Notes: generated from the letters alone by a model not told the origin. 17,070 nt of DNA from an uncultured Christensenellaceae bacterium (GCA_934373295.1 CAKROK010000047.1:1-17070); one strand, 5' to 3'; numbered from the stretch's first letter, positions 1 to 7,444 are shown. Numbers and translations: made by a program.

Positions 1-52
1 CGCATACATTACTTAGAGTAAATAGTTTTGTTTGTGGCTTCCGCTCAATTAT

Positions 53-151
53 AGATAAGTTGGCATAACTGCGTTATGATGTTATCTGCTTTTCTTTTGT
101 GCAGCTTGTGACGGTCTTAAAACTGCTCTTCGCGGCAGTTTTACAGACCGT
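53..151. repeat. Two intergenic inverted repeats
   Basis: Two hairpin-forming palindromes lie in the gene-free left end. The first has an inner stem CATAAC/GTTATG (64-69 with 73-78) and an outer AGATAA/TTATCT (53-58 with 82-87). The second pairs ACGGTCT (111-117) with AGACCGT (145-151) and then TAAAACTGC (118-126) with GCAGTTTTA (135-143). That gives about 16 paired bases with a single bulged C at 144. Neither is followed by a clear T-tract in the direction of the upstream gene, so a terminator role is not obvious. No ORF with a plausible start and ribosome binding site is seen here. Confidence 0.6.
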
Positions 152-235
152 ATGCATTAGTTCGTGGGAATAGTTTGGGTTTTGAGCTGTTGTGTTTGTG
201 CGCTTTAGCCAAAAAGCTTCAACTCACTCGTTCGC

Positions 236-379
236 GCGCGGCGCAGCTTTCAAAAGCGAAAAGGCTTCCGCCTTTTCGCTTTTGAAAGTGCCCGCCCATA
301 GCCCCGCCCCTGCTTCGCAGGGGCGGGGCTATGGGCGGGCTTAGTTTTTGCGGCTACGCCGCAAAAACCTGCGCCGCGC
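236..379. repeat. Cloverleaf-like nested inverted repeat
   Basis: Three perfect hairpins stand side by side. Arms 247-265/270-288 give 19 bp with a TTCC loop. Arms 290-313/317-340 give 24 bp of very GC-rich sequence with a TTC loop. Arms 344-354/358-368 give 11 bp with a TAC loop. They are enclosed by a perfect 11-bp stem, GCGCGGCGCAG at 236-246 with CTGCGCCGCGC at 369-379. Only single bases or a trinucleotide separate the arms. A further imperfect stem (220-230 with 417-427, 10 of 11 paired) could close the structure again. There is no reading frame through it. It may be a mobile intergenic palindromic element, a structured RNA or a DNA site; the sequence does not decide. Confidence 0.75.
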
Positions 380-437
380 CTCGTCGGCAAGCTCGCTCTA
401 TAATCGAAAGACAAGGCGAGTGACTTGCGTATGATCC

Positions 438-467
438 ATCGCGACCGAAAGGCTTGCCGGTCGCGAT
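438..467 (-). terminator. Hairpin downstream of the MATE gene
   Basis: A perfect 10-bp stem, ATCGCGACCG at 438-447 with CGGTCGCGAT at 458-467, lies 10 nt beyond the stop codon of the minus-strand MATE gene. The position suits a transcription end signal. No T-run follows on the minus strand, so it is not a canonical intrinsic terminator. It could instead protect the 3' end of the transcript. Confidence 0.4.
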
Positions 468-477
468 ACCTTATTAT

Positions 478-1824
478 TTAAATAATTTTCTTTTCCTTCC
501 ACCGCTCCGTCCTATACCAAACAAACGAAATCACAAAGTTCAAAAACCACCCTATCGGTATGGCATACCATATCATCTGAACGCCGTATATGGGCGACAG
601 CAGGTTGGCGATAAGCACGCGCGACGCGAGGTTGACGAGGTTCGCGGTCATGTACACGGGCATGTCCCCCGCCCCGCGCAGTACGCCGTCGCTCGTCGCC
701 TTTAAACCTATCAAAACATAGAAAAACGCCAAAAATCCGGCATATGCCGCGCCCGTCTCATATGCCGCCGCCGTGCTGTTTTCATCCAAGAACGCACGCA
801 CGGCCATGTTTCCGAATAATTTTACCGCAATGAGCAGTATTACGGCGAAGCAGCCGACCATCTTAACTCCCGCCGCAAAGCCCTTTTGCACGCGCTCGGG
901 ATTCTTCGCGCCCAGGTTCTGCGCGGTAAATGTGGAGACGGCGTTGCCCGTGGCGATCATGGGCACAATGCAAATGGACTCTATGCGTGACGCAGCGGTA
1001 TACCCCGCCAGCACAGACGAGCCAAAGCTGTTCACCGCGGATTGACAGAGCAAAATGCCCACGGACACTATCGACTGTTGAATTATCGACGGGATGGATA
1101 TGCGCGTTATGCGCCAAAGCAGCTTGAAGCTGTAAAGCTGTTCTTTCTCATCATTGTCATTTTTATATCCGTTTAGCAGTTTTATAAGTATTATGAGCGA
1201 CATGACCGCGGATATCCCCTGTGAAAAGACCGTCGCCGCGGCGGCGCCCGCAATTCCCATATTAAGCGCGCTTACCGCCAAAATATCCAGACCGACATTC
1301 AAAAGCGACGAAAATATGAGCAGAAACAGCGGTATCTTCGAGCGTCCGAGTGCGTTGAATTTCGCGGAAAGCACGTTATACATGAACAAAAACGGCAGTC
1401 CCGTGAAGTATATCTTTAAATATGTACATGCGTCCGCATAGATGTTTTGCGGCGTCTTTAACAGCGTGAGTATGCCGGGATGAAAGGCGTAGCCGAATAC
1501 CGCCAAAAGCACGGACAATATGAGGTAGCTTATTAGCGACGTATACGCCGATGTGCGCATTTTTGCGTAGTTCTTCGCGCCGAAATACTGGCTCGTTATG
1601 ACGGACGCGCCTATGCCCCCGCCAATGGCGATCATTATGAACACATTTGTGAGCGAATATGACGCGCCCACCGCGGCGAGGGCGTCCTCTCCCAAAAATC
1701 TTCCCACGATGACGCTGTCCGCGAGGTTGTAAAACTGCTGGAACAGATTTCCGAGGATCATGGGCAGAGCAAAGAAAAAGAGCGATTTAGCGGGGCTGTC
1801 GCTCAACATATCGTATTTTTTCAA
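478..1824 (-). CDS. MATE family multidrug/cation exporter
   Basis: A 448-residue polytopic membrane protein of normal MATE length, with roughly twelve hydrophobic segments. The N-terminal helix region LFFFALPMILGNLFQQFYNLAD followed by a VIVGRFLG stretch is typical of the family, and the second half repeats the pattern (ISIPSIIQQSI near residue 240). Family members exchange Na+ or H+ for organic cations across the cytoplasmic membrane; the substrate cannot be predicted. The start is a TTG at 1824, placed directly after the TGA stop of lgt. The Shine-Dalgarno GGAGGT lies inside the last codons of lgt at suitable spacing, so translation is probably coupled. The in-between ATG overlapping the lgt stop is out of frame. 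An in-frame ATG at codon 6 is a less likely alternative. Confidence 0.9.
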   Translation of the reverse strand: MKKYDMLSDSPAKSLFFFALPMILGNLFQQFYNLADSVIVGRFLGEDALAAVGASYSLTNVFIMIAIGGGIGASVITSQYFGAKNYAKMRTSAYTSLISYLILSVLLAVFGYAFHPGILTLLKTPQNIYADACTYLKIYFTGLPFLFMYNVLSAKFNALGRSKIPLFLLIFSSLLNVGLDILAVSALNMGIAGAAAATVFSQGISAVMSLIILIKLLNGYKNDNDEKEQLYSFKLLWRITRISIPSIIQQSIVSVGILLCQSAVNSFGSSVLAGYTAASRIESICIVPMIATGNAVSTFTAQNLGAKNPERVQKGFAAGVKMVGCFAVILLIAVKLFGNMAVRAFLDENSTAAAYETGAAYAGFLAFFYVLIGLKATSDGVLRGAGDMPVYMTANLVNLASRVLIANLLSPIYGVQMIWYAIPIGWFLNFVISFVWYRTERWKEKKII

Positions 1825-2601
1825 TCATTTCACCTCCGCGTTTGCTTTAGCTTCTTTTGCGTATTTTATAGACATCCTCGCGGCAATTATCCCCAATATC
1901 ACGGCGAATATGCTTATGAATTGAGACGCGGAAAGCACGCCCACGCTCCCGCGCGGGTCGTCCCTCAAGAATTCTATCACAAACCGCCATGCACCGTATG
2001 CTATGAGGTATACCGCGCAGGGCAGCAGCCTTTTCTTCCTTTTCATTATAAACAACAGCGCTATGGCGAGTATGAGCAGAAAAGCCGCCTCCATAAGCTG
2101 AACGGGCAGCAGCTTCACCCCCGCCGGAGGTATCCCCTCTTCGGGATAAACTACACCCAAGCCGCTCGACGTGCGCGCGCCGTAGCAGCAGCCCGCCAAA
2201 AAACAGCCTATCCGCCCGACGGCATGACCAAAGCACACGGGCGCGCAGAACACGTCAGCGAACGCAAAAAAATCCAGCTTATTTATGCAGCAATAGAAAT
2301 ACGCCGCTATCATCCCGCCGAATAGCCCGCCGTAAAACACGAATCCCCCGCCGGTCAGGCTTTTTAAAAGCGTCCCGCGCTGTATTATTGCGTCTAAATC
2401 TACTACTATATATAACAGCTTCGCGCCGATAAGCCCTCCCAATATTGCGCTTAAAAACAGTAAAACTGCGTCCGATTTTGCGAGTCCCGCATATCTTTTC
2501 GCGTTTTTCAAAAGCACCGCAAGGCAGAGCGCACATCCCGCGAGCGCGGCGAGGGCGTATGTCGATATTCTTATGTTAAAAAGCTCTATTACGGGCAGCA
2601 T
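1825..2601 (-). CDS. lgt: Prolipoprotein diacylglyceryl transferase
   Basis: Lgt moves diacylglycerol from phosphatidylglycerol to the lipobox cysteine of prolipoproteins in the cytoplasmic membrane. At 258 residues with about seven hydrophobic segments, this protein has normal family length. Visible signatures are GGGFVFYGGLFGG (84-96), GHAVGRIGCFLAGCCYG (125-141) and RFVIEFLRDDPRG (206-218). These match the conserved Lgt blocks, including R130 of the GRxG signature and R206/E210/R213. Y90 stands where the well-studied enzymes have an essential His, and C133 where many have Asn. This is a recognised-looking variant of Firmicutes Lgt-like proteins, but it might be a specialised paralogue. It is first in a two-gene unit with the MATE exporter. 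GGAGAG precedes the ATG, and an extended -10 box lies about 30 nt upstream. Two putative lipoproteins in this window would be substrates. Confidence 0.88.
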   Translation of the reverse strand: MLPVIELFNIRISTYALAALAGCALCLAVLLKNAKRYAGLAKSDAVLLFLSAILGGLIGAKLLYIVVDLDAIIQRGTLLKSLTGGGFVFYGGLFGGMIAAYFYCCINKLDFFAFADVFCAPVCFGHAVGRIGCFLAGCCYGARTSSGLGVVYPEEGIPPAGVKLLPVQLMEAAFLLILAIALLFIMKRKKRLLPCAVYLIAYGAWRFVIEFLRDDPRGSVGVLSASQFISIFAVILGIIAARMSIKYAKEAKANAEVK

Positions 2602-2632
2602 TATCTATCTCTCCGCTTAAAATTTCCACTAT

Positions 2633-2641
2633 ATTATATCA
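2633..2641 (-). promoter_or_regulatory. Extended -10 promoter for lgt-MATE
   Basis: On the minus strand the sequence reads TGATATAAT about 32 nt upstream of the lgt start. It is a perfect TATAAT with the upstream TGn extension. No strong -35 is present at 16-18 nt, which is acceptable for extended -10 promoters. Functional use is inferred. Confidence 0.55.
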
Positions 2642-2687
2642 AAAAATCGCGCAAAAGGACAGCCCGTCGATTTATCTCACCTTTTTG

Positions 2688-2716
2688 TTGGCTTTTTTCG
2701 ATATTTGATGTAAAAT
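2688..2716 (+). promoter_or_regulatory. Promoter of the GNAT gene
   Basis: TTGGCT (2688-2693) and TAAAAT (2711-2716) are separated by exactly 17 nt, 26 nt before the ATG at 2743. This vegetative sigma-A-like promoter is divergent from that of lgt. Confidence 0.55.
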
Positions 2717-2742
2717 ATACCTTAAAATGGAGGTGTGTAATT

Positions 2743-3258
2743 ATGAAAATAAGAACTGCGGTAATATCCGATCTGCCCAAAATGCTGGAGATGACCTCTC
2801 AGGCGTCCGCGCGCATAGCGAAAATGGGCTTCGATCAGTGGCAGCACGGCTATCCCGACGAGGAGACCTTGAGACAGGATATCGCCGATAAAAACGCATA
2901 TATCGCGGAGATTGACGGCGAGCCGGCGGGCATGATGGCGCTCACTTTCACCGACCTCGACTGCTATGAGAAGATCGATGGAAAGTGGATAGACGACGGC
3001 TTTTACTGTACCGTTCACAGGCTGTGCGTCGCGGATGGCTTTGAAAAGCGCGGCGTCGCCACGGCGCTCTTCGCGGCGGCGGAGATGATAGCATCCGAGC
3101 GCGGCTTCGGCTCGGTCAGGGTGGATACTCATGAGCAAAACGCGCCCATGCGCCATACGCTTGAAAAATGCGGCTATACCCACTGCGGCAGGATCACGCT
3201 CATAGGCAGCGCGGAGGACGGCCATAAGCGCGAGGCATATCAGAAGGTTTTAAAATAG
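2743..3258 (+). CDS. GNAT family N-acetyltransferase
   Basis: A 171-residue single-domain protein of standard GNAT size. The acetyl-CoA binding motif A is visible as VHRLCVADGFEKRGVATALF (91-110), with the pyrophosphate loop KRGVAT. After it come the helix, the beta strand SVRVDTHEQNAPM and the C-terminal EKCGYTHCG segment usual for this fold. The upstream region (YCTVHRLCV) resembles small-molecule or aminoglycoside-like acetyltransferases rather than RimI, but the substrate cannot be named. A strong GGAGGT sits before the ATG. The next gene starts 21 nt after the stop and has almost no ribosome binding site of its own, so the two are probably cotranscribed. Confidence 0.9.
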   Translation: MKIRTAVISDLPKMLEMTSQASARIAKMGFDQWQHGYPDEETLRQDIADKNAYIAEIDGEPAGMMALTFTDLDCYEKIDGKWIDDGFYCTVHRLCVADGFEKRGVATALFAAAEMIASERGFGSVRVDTHEQNAPMRHTLEKCGYTHCGRITLIGSAEDGHKREAYQKVLK

Positions 3259-3279
3259 CATAGCGAAACAAAAAAATAG

Positions 3280-3870
3280 ATGAGAACTTTTTTGAAAAAA
3301 TTTATATTATCTGTTTTTTGCGCCTGCATCCTGCTCACCATAATGGGGTGCTGCGCCGTAAAAACGTTCGATACTAAAGCGCCCGATATCCCGCAGGAGA
3401 ACTTATACCCCGAAATCAGCAAACATCCTATCCCCACTCAAAGCGCGGATATCGCCGTAACATGGGACGAAATAACCCAAAACGGCGTGGATGAACAGGC
3501 GCTTTTGGATAATATCGATACGGATGCTCTTAAAAAAATCGCAAACCTGCTGCAAGATCTCGATACGCAAATAGCCCAAAAGGAGAACGCCTCTGCGGAT
3601 TACGTCCTGCGCGGGCAGTGGCTGCCCGATATTTTAAACAGCGAGCAATATAATGAGGTCATCTCCATGGGGAACAAGGCTATGAAGCCGCTGTATCTCA
3701 TCATATATATGAGCGATAATCAGGGAAGATATGAGTATATCTGCGCGTTGGCATTGGAGCAATTATCCGGCTTTGAATTTGAAACAGACCCAGACAGCGG
3801 CGCAAAATGGTCGACCTCCAAGGAATTTTTAGAGGAATTCAATAAAAAAATACTGGAAAACAGGCAATAA
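3280..3870 (+). CDS. Putative small lipoprotein, unknown function
   Basis: A 196-residue protein with a type II signal peptide: basic MRTFLKK, a hydrophobic stretch (8-20) and a lipobox-like I-M-G-C with the lipidated cysteine at residue 24. Met at -2 is not the commonest lipobox residue. The remainder is acidic and hydrophilic, with no transmembrane segment and no family that I recognise. It contains an alpha-helical looking region about residues 60-105 and a C-terminal part rich in Asp and Glu. It would be anchored outside the membrane and would be a client of Lgt. There is no clear Shine-Dalgarno before the ATG at 3280, so translation may depend on coupling with the GNAT gene 21 nt upstream. 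The TAA stop is part of the A-run that forms the SRP RNA terminator on the other strand. Confidence 0.75.
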   Translation: MRTFLKKFILSVFCACILLTIMGCCAVKTFDTKAPDIPQENLYPEISKHPIPTQSADIAVTWDEITQNGVDEQALLDNIDTDALKKIANLLQDLDTQIAQKENASADYVLRGQWLPDILNSEQYNEVISMGNKAMKPLYLIIYMSDNQGRYEYICALALEQLSGFEFETDPDSGAKWSTSKEFLEEFNKKILENRQ

Positions 3871-3881
3871 AAAAACCGTAC
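3869..3881 (-). terminator. SRP RNA terminator T-tract
   Basis: On the minus strand the closing-helix strand GTACGG is followed at once by seven T. The same bases on the plus strand supply the AA of the TAA stop of the convergent lipoprotein gene. Confidence 0.7.
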
Positions 3882-4143
3882 ACTCACATTCGAACAAGAC
3901 GACCATAGGAGGAATCTCGCTTCGGACAGCTCAGAACAGGCAGACCCGGGGCACACGCAAAAATCCACTTAATGCTGCTTCCGTCAGGACCTGACATGAT
4001 TCACGGCATTGCGTTGCACGGGACCCATACTTCAACACTTCACCAACGAGCCCGAAAGCCTACGGCATCCGCCCTCTTGTGAGAATTCAGCCCCGCTATA
4101 GCTGCGGGTTACAAGGCGCCGCTAACGCCCCGCTTAGTACGGC
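3876..4143 (-). ncRNA. ffs: Signal recognition particle RNA, large bacterial type
   Basis: The minus strand from 4143 folds as the long (about 268 nt) SRP RNA of Gram-positive bacteria. The 5' end GCCGTACTAAGCGGGG with a following TGTAACCCGC is the Alu-domain signature. The S-domain shows GGGTCCCGTGCAACGC, CCGTGAATCATGTCAGG and GGAAGCAGC, the helix 8 region bound by Ffh. CCGTAC at the 5' end pairs with GTACGG at the 3' end to close the molecule. A T7 tract (3869-3875) then terminates transcription. The helix 8 tetraloop reads TGAC (3983-3986) rather than the GGAA common in bacteria. The RNA is part of the co-translational membrane targeting particle. It is expressed alone from its own promoter. 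End positions are good to a few nucleotides. Confidence 0.93.
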
Positions 4144-4150
4144 ATTAATT

Positions 4151-4179
4151 ATTATATCCCAAAACGGCCTTTATGGCAA
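4151..4179 (-). promoter_or_regulatory. ffs: SRP RNA promoter
   Basis: On the minus strand TTGCCA (4174-4179) and TATAAT (4151-4156) are spaced by exactly 17 nt. The start of the RNA falls about 7 nt beyond the -10 box. This is a near-consensus housekeeping promoter, as expected for an abundant stable RNA. It lies in the short gap behind the alpha/beta hydrolase stop codon. Confidence 0.8.
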
Positions 4180-4188
4180 CTATTAATT

Positions 4189-5286
4189 TTATTTCATTTC
4201 AATTTGCGTCCTCGCAAAATCGCATATGACATCGCCAAACTCCTCCGGCGCGTCGAACATCACCGAATGTCCCGCGCCCTTTATCGTCTTTACTGCGCTA
4301 TACGGGCTTTTCAGCTCACTTGCATATTCCCTTATGAGCGATACTGGCATAGTCACGTCTCCCTCGCCCGATATGAACAGCGCGGGCATTTCAAGCGCAG
4401 GCGCGGCGGAATATGCGTCAAATTCACAGTACATATACTGCGCGAGCTGAGATATCTCCCTCAAATAGACATTTGGCTGAGTCGCCGCCGTCATCTTCCA
4501 GCGCAAATCGTCTACGGATGTATCAGCGCCCGTGACCGCGGCTAAAAAGTAATAGAACCCGTCGTGTCCGCTCTCCCCCAGCTCGTTTTGAAATACGGAT
4601 ATCAGCCTTTGCGCATGCATGGCGTTCTGCTCCGCATTATTTTCATCTTTAAGCGCGGCGTAATCCTCCTTTACCGCCGACATATCCGCCCCGCTCTTTT
4701 CATAGGCTATATAATCGCGCTCTATTCCAATAGGCAGGCTCACGCACTGTCCCACGCCTATATACCCCGACAGCTTTTCAGGGTGAGCCGCGGCGTATTC
4801 TATGCCCACGACGCTGCCCCATGAATATCCCATCAGAATTATCTTCTCTTTATCGAATTTCTCTAAAAGCATATCCGTTATCGCGTCGATATCCGACAAA
4901 ATCTCATCCACATCCGGTGGCTCGTCTCCCTCGTTTTCAAAATACGTCCGCCCGCAGCCGTGCTGATCCCATTCGCATACGGTAAAGTCGTCGTATAGCT
5001 CATCTAAAAAGAGATATGAAACGCAGGACAGCGGATTTGCCGGTCCTCCATGCAAAAACAGCATGACAGGGTTATCGGCGTCCTGCCCGCGCATCCTCAA
5101 AAACTGGCGGCTGCCGTTTATGTCCGCGTAAAGTTCCTCATCCACGGCGTTTTCCCCATCTATCGCAAACTTATACACATTGGCCGTGCGCACGGAAAAA
5201 ATGAAGACTATAAAAAGCAGCGCTAACGTAAGTAGCAGCGCCGCAATTCTCTTTAAAAACGAATATCCGCCTTTTTTACTTCTCAT
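4189..5286 (-). CDS. Membrane-anchored alpha/beta hydrolase
   Basis: A 365-residue protein with one N-terminal membrane segment (about 12-32) after a basic MRSKKGG start, so the catalytic domain should face outward. The alpha/beta hydrolase core is complete: an oxyanion-loop HGGPAN (79-84), the WDQHGCGRT block (107-114), the nucleophile elbow GYSWGS with S155, an acid D310 in SGEGDVTMP, and H340 in GAGHS. The HGGP and DQHGCG motifs are typical of the proline iminopeptidase branch (peptidase S33), so aminopeptidase or amidase/esterase activity is plausible; the substrate is unknown. It starts 10 nt after the stop of the glycosyltransferase gene, with AAAGGG upstream, and is likely in the same operon. 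Confidence 0.87.
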   Translation of the reverse strand: MRSKKGGYSFLKRIAALLLTLALLFIVFIFSVRTANVYKFAIDGENAVDEELYADINGSRQFLRMRGQDADNPVMLFLHGGPANPLSCVSYLFLDELYDDFTVCEWDQHGCGRTYFENEGDEPPDVDEILSDIDAITDMLLEKFDKEKIILMGYSWGSVVGIEYAAAHPEKLSGYIGVGQCVSLPIGIERDYIAYEKSGADMSAVKEDYAALKDENNAEQNAMHAQRLISVFQNELGESGHDGFYYFLAAVTGADTSVDDLRWKMTAATQPNVYLREISQLAQYMYCEFDAYSAAPALEMPALFISGEGDVTMPVSLIREYASELKSPYSAVKTIKGAGHSVMFDAPEEFGDVICDFARTQIEMK

Positions 5287-5296
5287 AAAAACCCTT

Positions 5297-6349
5297 TCAA
5301 GCCATGTCCCACATCGAAATATCGTCGCAAATGCGCCGTTTCCCTATCATCCTCAACAGATAGTATTCTATGGGCAGTGCGATTATCATCGACAAAAACA
5401 GAGAAAAACCGTCGCTCATGCACAAAATGTATACGAATAGTGTCATGAGCAGGGCATATCCGCCCGTGCGCACGATGGAAACTATCACGGCGTTCAGCGG
5501 AAAGCTGTATTTTATAGTACCTGAGCTGTAAAAATGTATCGCGTTAAACACCACGCTCGCGACTATCCCAGCGCCGCCTGCTAACGAGACCGCCGCGCTA
5601 ACCACAATAGGCGGGATTAACGTCACGAGCATAAAGAACACGAACAGAAACACTGCCACCGCGCATATCGACGGGAAGGACGCCATGAGCATCTTCGCAT
5701 GAAGTCTCAATGTGTCCCTCACCGGGTCAAAGTGAGAGCTGCGGTTGTTTTCTATATAGATCGTCTCTATAGTCGTCTCATAGACGGGGATATTCTGCTT
5801 CGCCGCATACATGAGCACGTTTATCTCATAGTCATACTTTTCGCCCTTTATTCCCAGCAGCCACTCGCAGTAGGACGTCTCAAAGCCCCTCAAGCCGGAC
5901 TGATTATCCCTTATATAGCGGCTGGTCTCAATAGTATATGCAAAGCGCGATAGCGTATTACCGAGGCGCGATCGGAAAGGCACGTCTCCCGAAAAGTCGC
6001 GCGAGCCTATCACGATATTGCCCTTTACATGCAAAAGCGCATTTACCTTTAAAATATCGCCTACTGCGTGCTGACCGTCCGCATCGCAGGTTATGACGTA
6101 GCTGAACCGGCTGCGCATATGCGTCATTATGTGTCTAAAGCCGTATTTGAGCGCCGCACCCTTGCCGCCGTTCTTCTCATATCCGATTATTTCGGCATAT
6201 TTTTCCGATTCCAAAAAGATATCGGCGTATTCGGGCGAGCTGCCGTCGTTTACGATAAGCACGGAAAAGCCGCGCTCGAAAAGCTGCTTCACCGTCTCCG
6301 CCATCGCCGGCGTGGGGTTATATGCGGGTATCAGAATTATAGTATCCAA
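5297..6349 (-). CDS. Family 2 glycosyltransferase with C-terminal membrane domain
   Basis: The N-terminal GT-A domain starts IILIPAYNP and contains VNDGSS, NGGKGAALKYG and the metal-binding D-A-D in TCDADGQH, followed by NQSGLRGF and NNRSSHFDP. These are hallmarks of the polyprenyl-phosphate sugar transferase (DPM1/DPG synthase) branch of GT2. From about residue 225 there are four hydrophobic segments, resembling the GtrA-like domain often fused to such enzymes, though the GtrA identity is weaker. The role is likely transfer of a sugar to undecaprenyl phosphate for cell-envelope glycosylation. The frame opens with a TTG at 6361, but a GGAG sits six bases before a second in-frame TTG at 6349, which gives an N-terminus MDTIILIP (350 residues). 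I therefore prefer 6349. Confidence 0.85.
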   Translation of the reverse strand: MDTIILIPAYNPTPAMAETVKQLFERGFSVLIVNDGSSPEYADIFLESEKYAEIIGYEKNGGKGAALKYGFRHIMTHMRSRFSYVITCDADGQHAVGDILKVNALLHVKGNIVIGSRDFSGDVPFRSRLGNTLSRFAYTIETSRYIRDNQSGLRGFETSYCEWLLGIKGEKYDYEINVLMYAAKQNIPVYETTIETIYIENNRSSHFDPVRDTLRLHAKMLMASFPSICAVAVFLFVFFMLVTLIPPIVVSAAVSLAGGAGIVASVVFNAIHFYSSGTIKYSFPLNAVIVSIVRTGGYALLMTLFVYILCMSDGFSLFLSMIIALPIEYYLLRMIGKRRICDDISMWDMA

Positions 6350-6418
6350 ATGCTGCTCCAAAAATTTACAAAATACACGAATAAACTGCGCTTTTATGCA
6401 ATTATCCGCACGGTTTTT

Positions 6419-6427
6419 ATTATATCA
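6419..6427 (-). promoter_or_regulatory. Extended -10 promoter for the glycosyltransferase-hydrolase pair
   Basis: The minus strand reads TGATATAAT about 70 nt upstream of the proposed TTG start, the same extended -10 form as before lgt. A convincing -35 is not seen. Activity is inferred. Confidence 0.5.
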
Positions 6428-6492
6428 TCTTTTTCTCCCTAAAAAAAGACTAAAAAAGCAATAAATGTCCAAAAACCATTTTTATGCGTCCA

Positions 6493-7410
6493 TCACCTCG
6501 AAAACCCCACGACCATCAGCTTTATCGAATTGAGCGACGCGCCGGATTCGGAGTATATCTGATGGGAATATCCCCCACTCGTCCACTGCGCAAGGGCTAT
6601 CCTCCCGCCGTCGCCGTAGTATAATTCGACGTCCATATCGCCAATATTTTCCGTCTTTGGGTCTTTATATTTCTTCTTATTATACGCGGGCGGGATATCC
6701 CCCTCGCATATGCGCAGCGTCAGCGTGTCCGACTCCGAAATGTACTTTAACGAAGCGGAATACAGCCTGTAGCAGGATATAGTCGACAGCTTAAACCCGT
6801 CGGGAATATAGGACGGCTCCTTGACATCAAAGCCCGTCAGCTTGGAGACCTCCTCCAAATTATCGCACTTCACACTCTTTTCGTCGTCTAAGAGCGCCGG
6901 CCCCTTGAGCATCTGCGTCATGAGCTCCAAAAGCGCGTCGTGGTCCTTTGCCGGTTCGCTTATTATCTGATAAGTGACTCCCCCGCGCACCCATTGCAGC
7001 TCGCTGCTCCTGTCGTTAGAAATATAATATGCAGTAAAGCCGTGTATCTTCTCGCTCACCGCGTCTGTCGGCGCGTCAAGAGTCCCCTTTGTGAAGGTAT
7101 AGAGCAAAGTCCCCTCCTCGGCAGTGTATTTGACCGCGGCGGTCTTTTCCCCATCATAGCCCAGCTGTGAGAGCGAATATCCCTCGGGCAGCGTCTGCGG
7201 CGAGTACACCCTCACCCCCGTCACCTGCGAAAGCTCCTCCATCGTCTCGGGGACATCGACGGGCGGCGCGGGCGGCGCGGTTGGGGTGGGCTCCGGCGTA
7301 GGCTCAGCCTCCTGCGATTTCGTCGGCTCGGGAATATCGACGTTTTCTATCGCCGTACATGCGCACGCCGTCAGCAATACGGCGAATAGCAGCGCCATGA
7401 CCTTTTTCAT
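6493..7410 (-). CDS. Lipoprotein with two tandem DUF4367-like domains
   Basis: A 305-residue protein with a clear lipobox LTAC (lipidated C16) and a proline/threonine/glutamate-rich linker (about 28-52). Two related domains follow (about 57-170 and 183-300). Internal duplication is visible in three matched pairs: SQVTGVRVYSPQTLPEGY with SKLTGFDVKEPSYIPDGF, VKYTAEEGTLLYTF with LKYISESDTLTLRI, and LQWVRGGVTYQIISE with AQWTSGGYSHQIYSE. The pattern, including the W..GG..Y.I element, resembles DUF4367, common in secreted Firmicutes proteins and of unknown biochemical role. It is anchored on the outer face of the membrane after Lgt processing. It is transcribed divergently from htrA, which hints at envelope function but proves nothing. 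A purine-rich AAGGGGG lies before the ATG. Confidence 0.8.
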   Translation of the reverse strand: MKKVMALLFAVLLTACACTAIENVDIPEPTKSQEAEPTPEPTPTAPPAPPVDVPETMEELSQVTGVRVYSPQTLPEGYSLSQLGYDGEKTAAVKYTAEEGTLLYTFTKGTLDAPTDAVSEKIHGFTAYYISNDRSSELQWVRGGVTYQIISEPAKDHDALLELMTQMLKGPALLDDEKSVKCDNLEEVSKLTGFDVKEPSYIPDGFKLSTISCYRLYSASLKYISESDTLTLRICEGDIPPAYNKKKYKDPKTENIGDMDVELYYGDGGRIALAQWTSGGYSHQIYSESGASLNSIKLMVVGFSR

Positions 7411-7444
7411 CTCTTTAAAACCCCCTTGCCCTTTCTATAAGGGT

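Noticed and set aside
1..477. CRISPR array or tRNA gene in the palindromic left end
   Set aside because: There are no regularly spaced direct repeats. The cloverleaf is far larger than a tRNA and has no T-loop or anticodon-arm features.
454..705. Small plus-strand frame overlapping the MATE gene
   Set aside because: It is antisense to a well-supported gene, has low-complexity composition, and starts within a hairpin.
7430..7444. Short hairpin CCCTT/AAGGG near the lipoprotein promoter
   Set aside because: It has only five base pairs and overlaps the leader of a gene with a normal promoter, so it is too weak to call as an operator.
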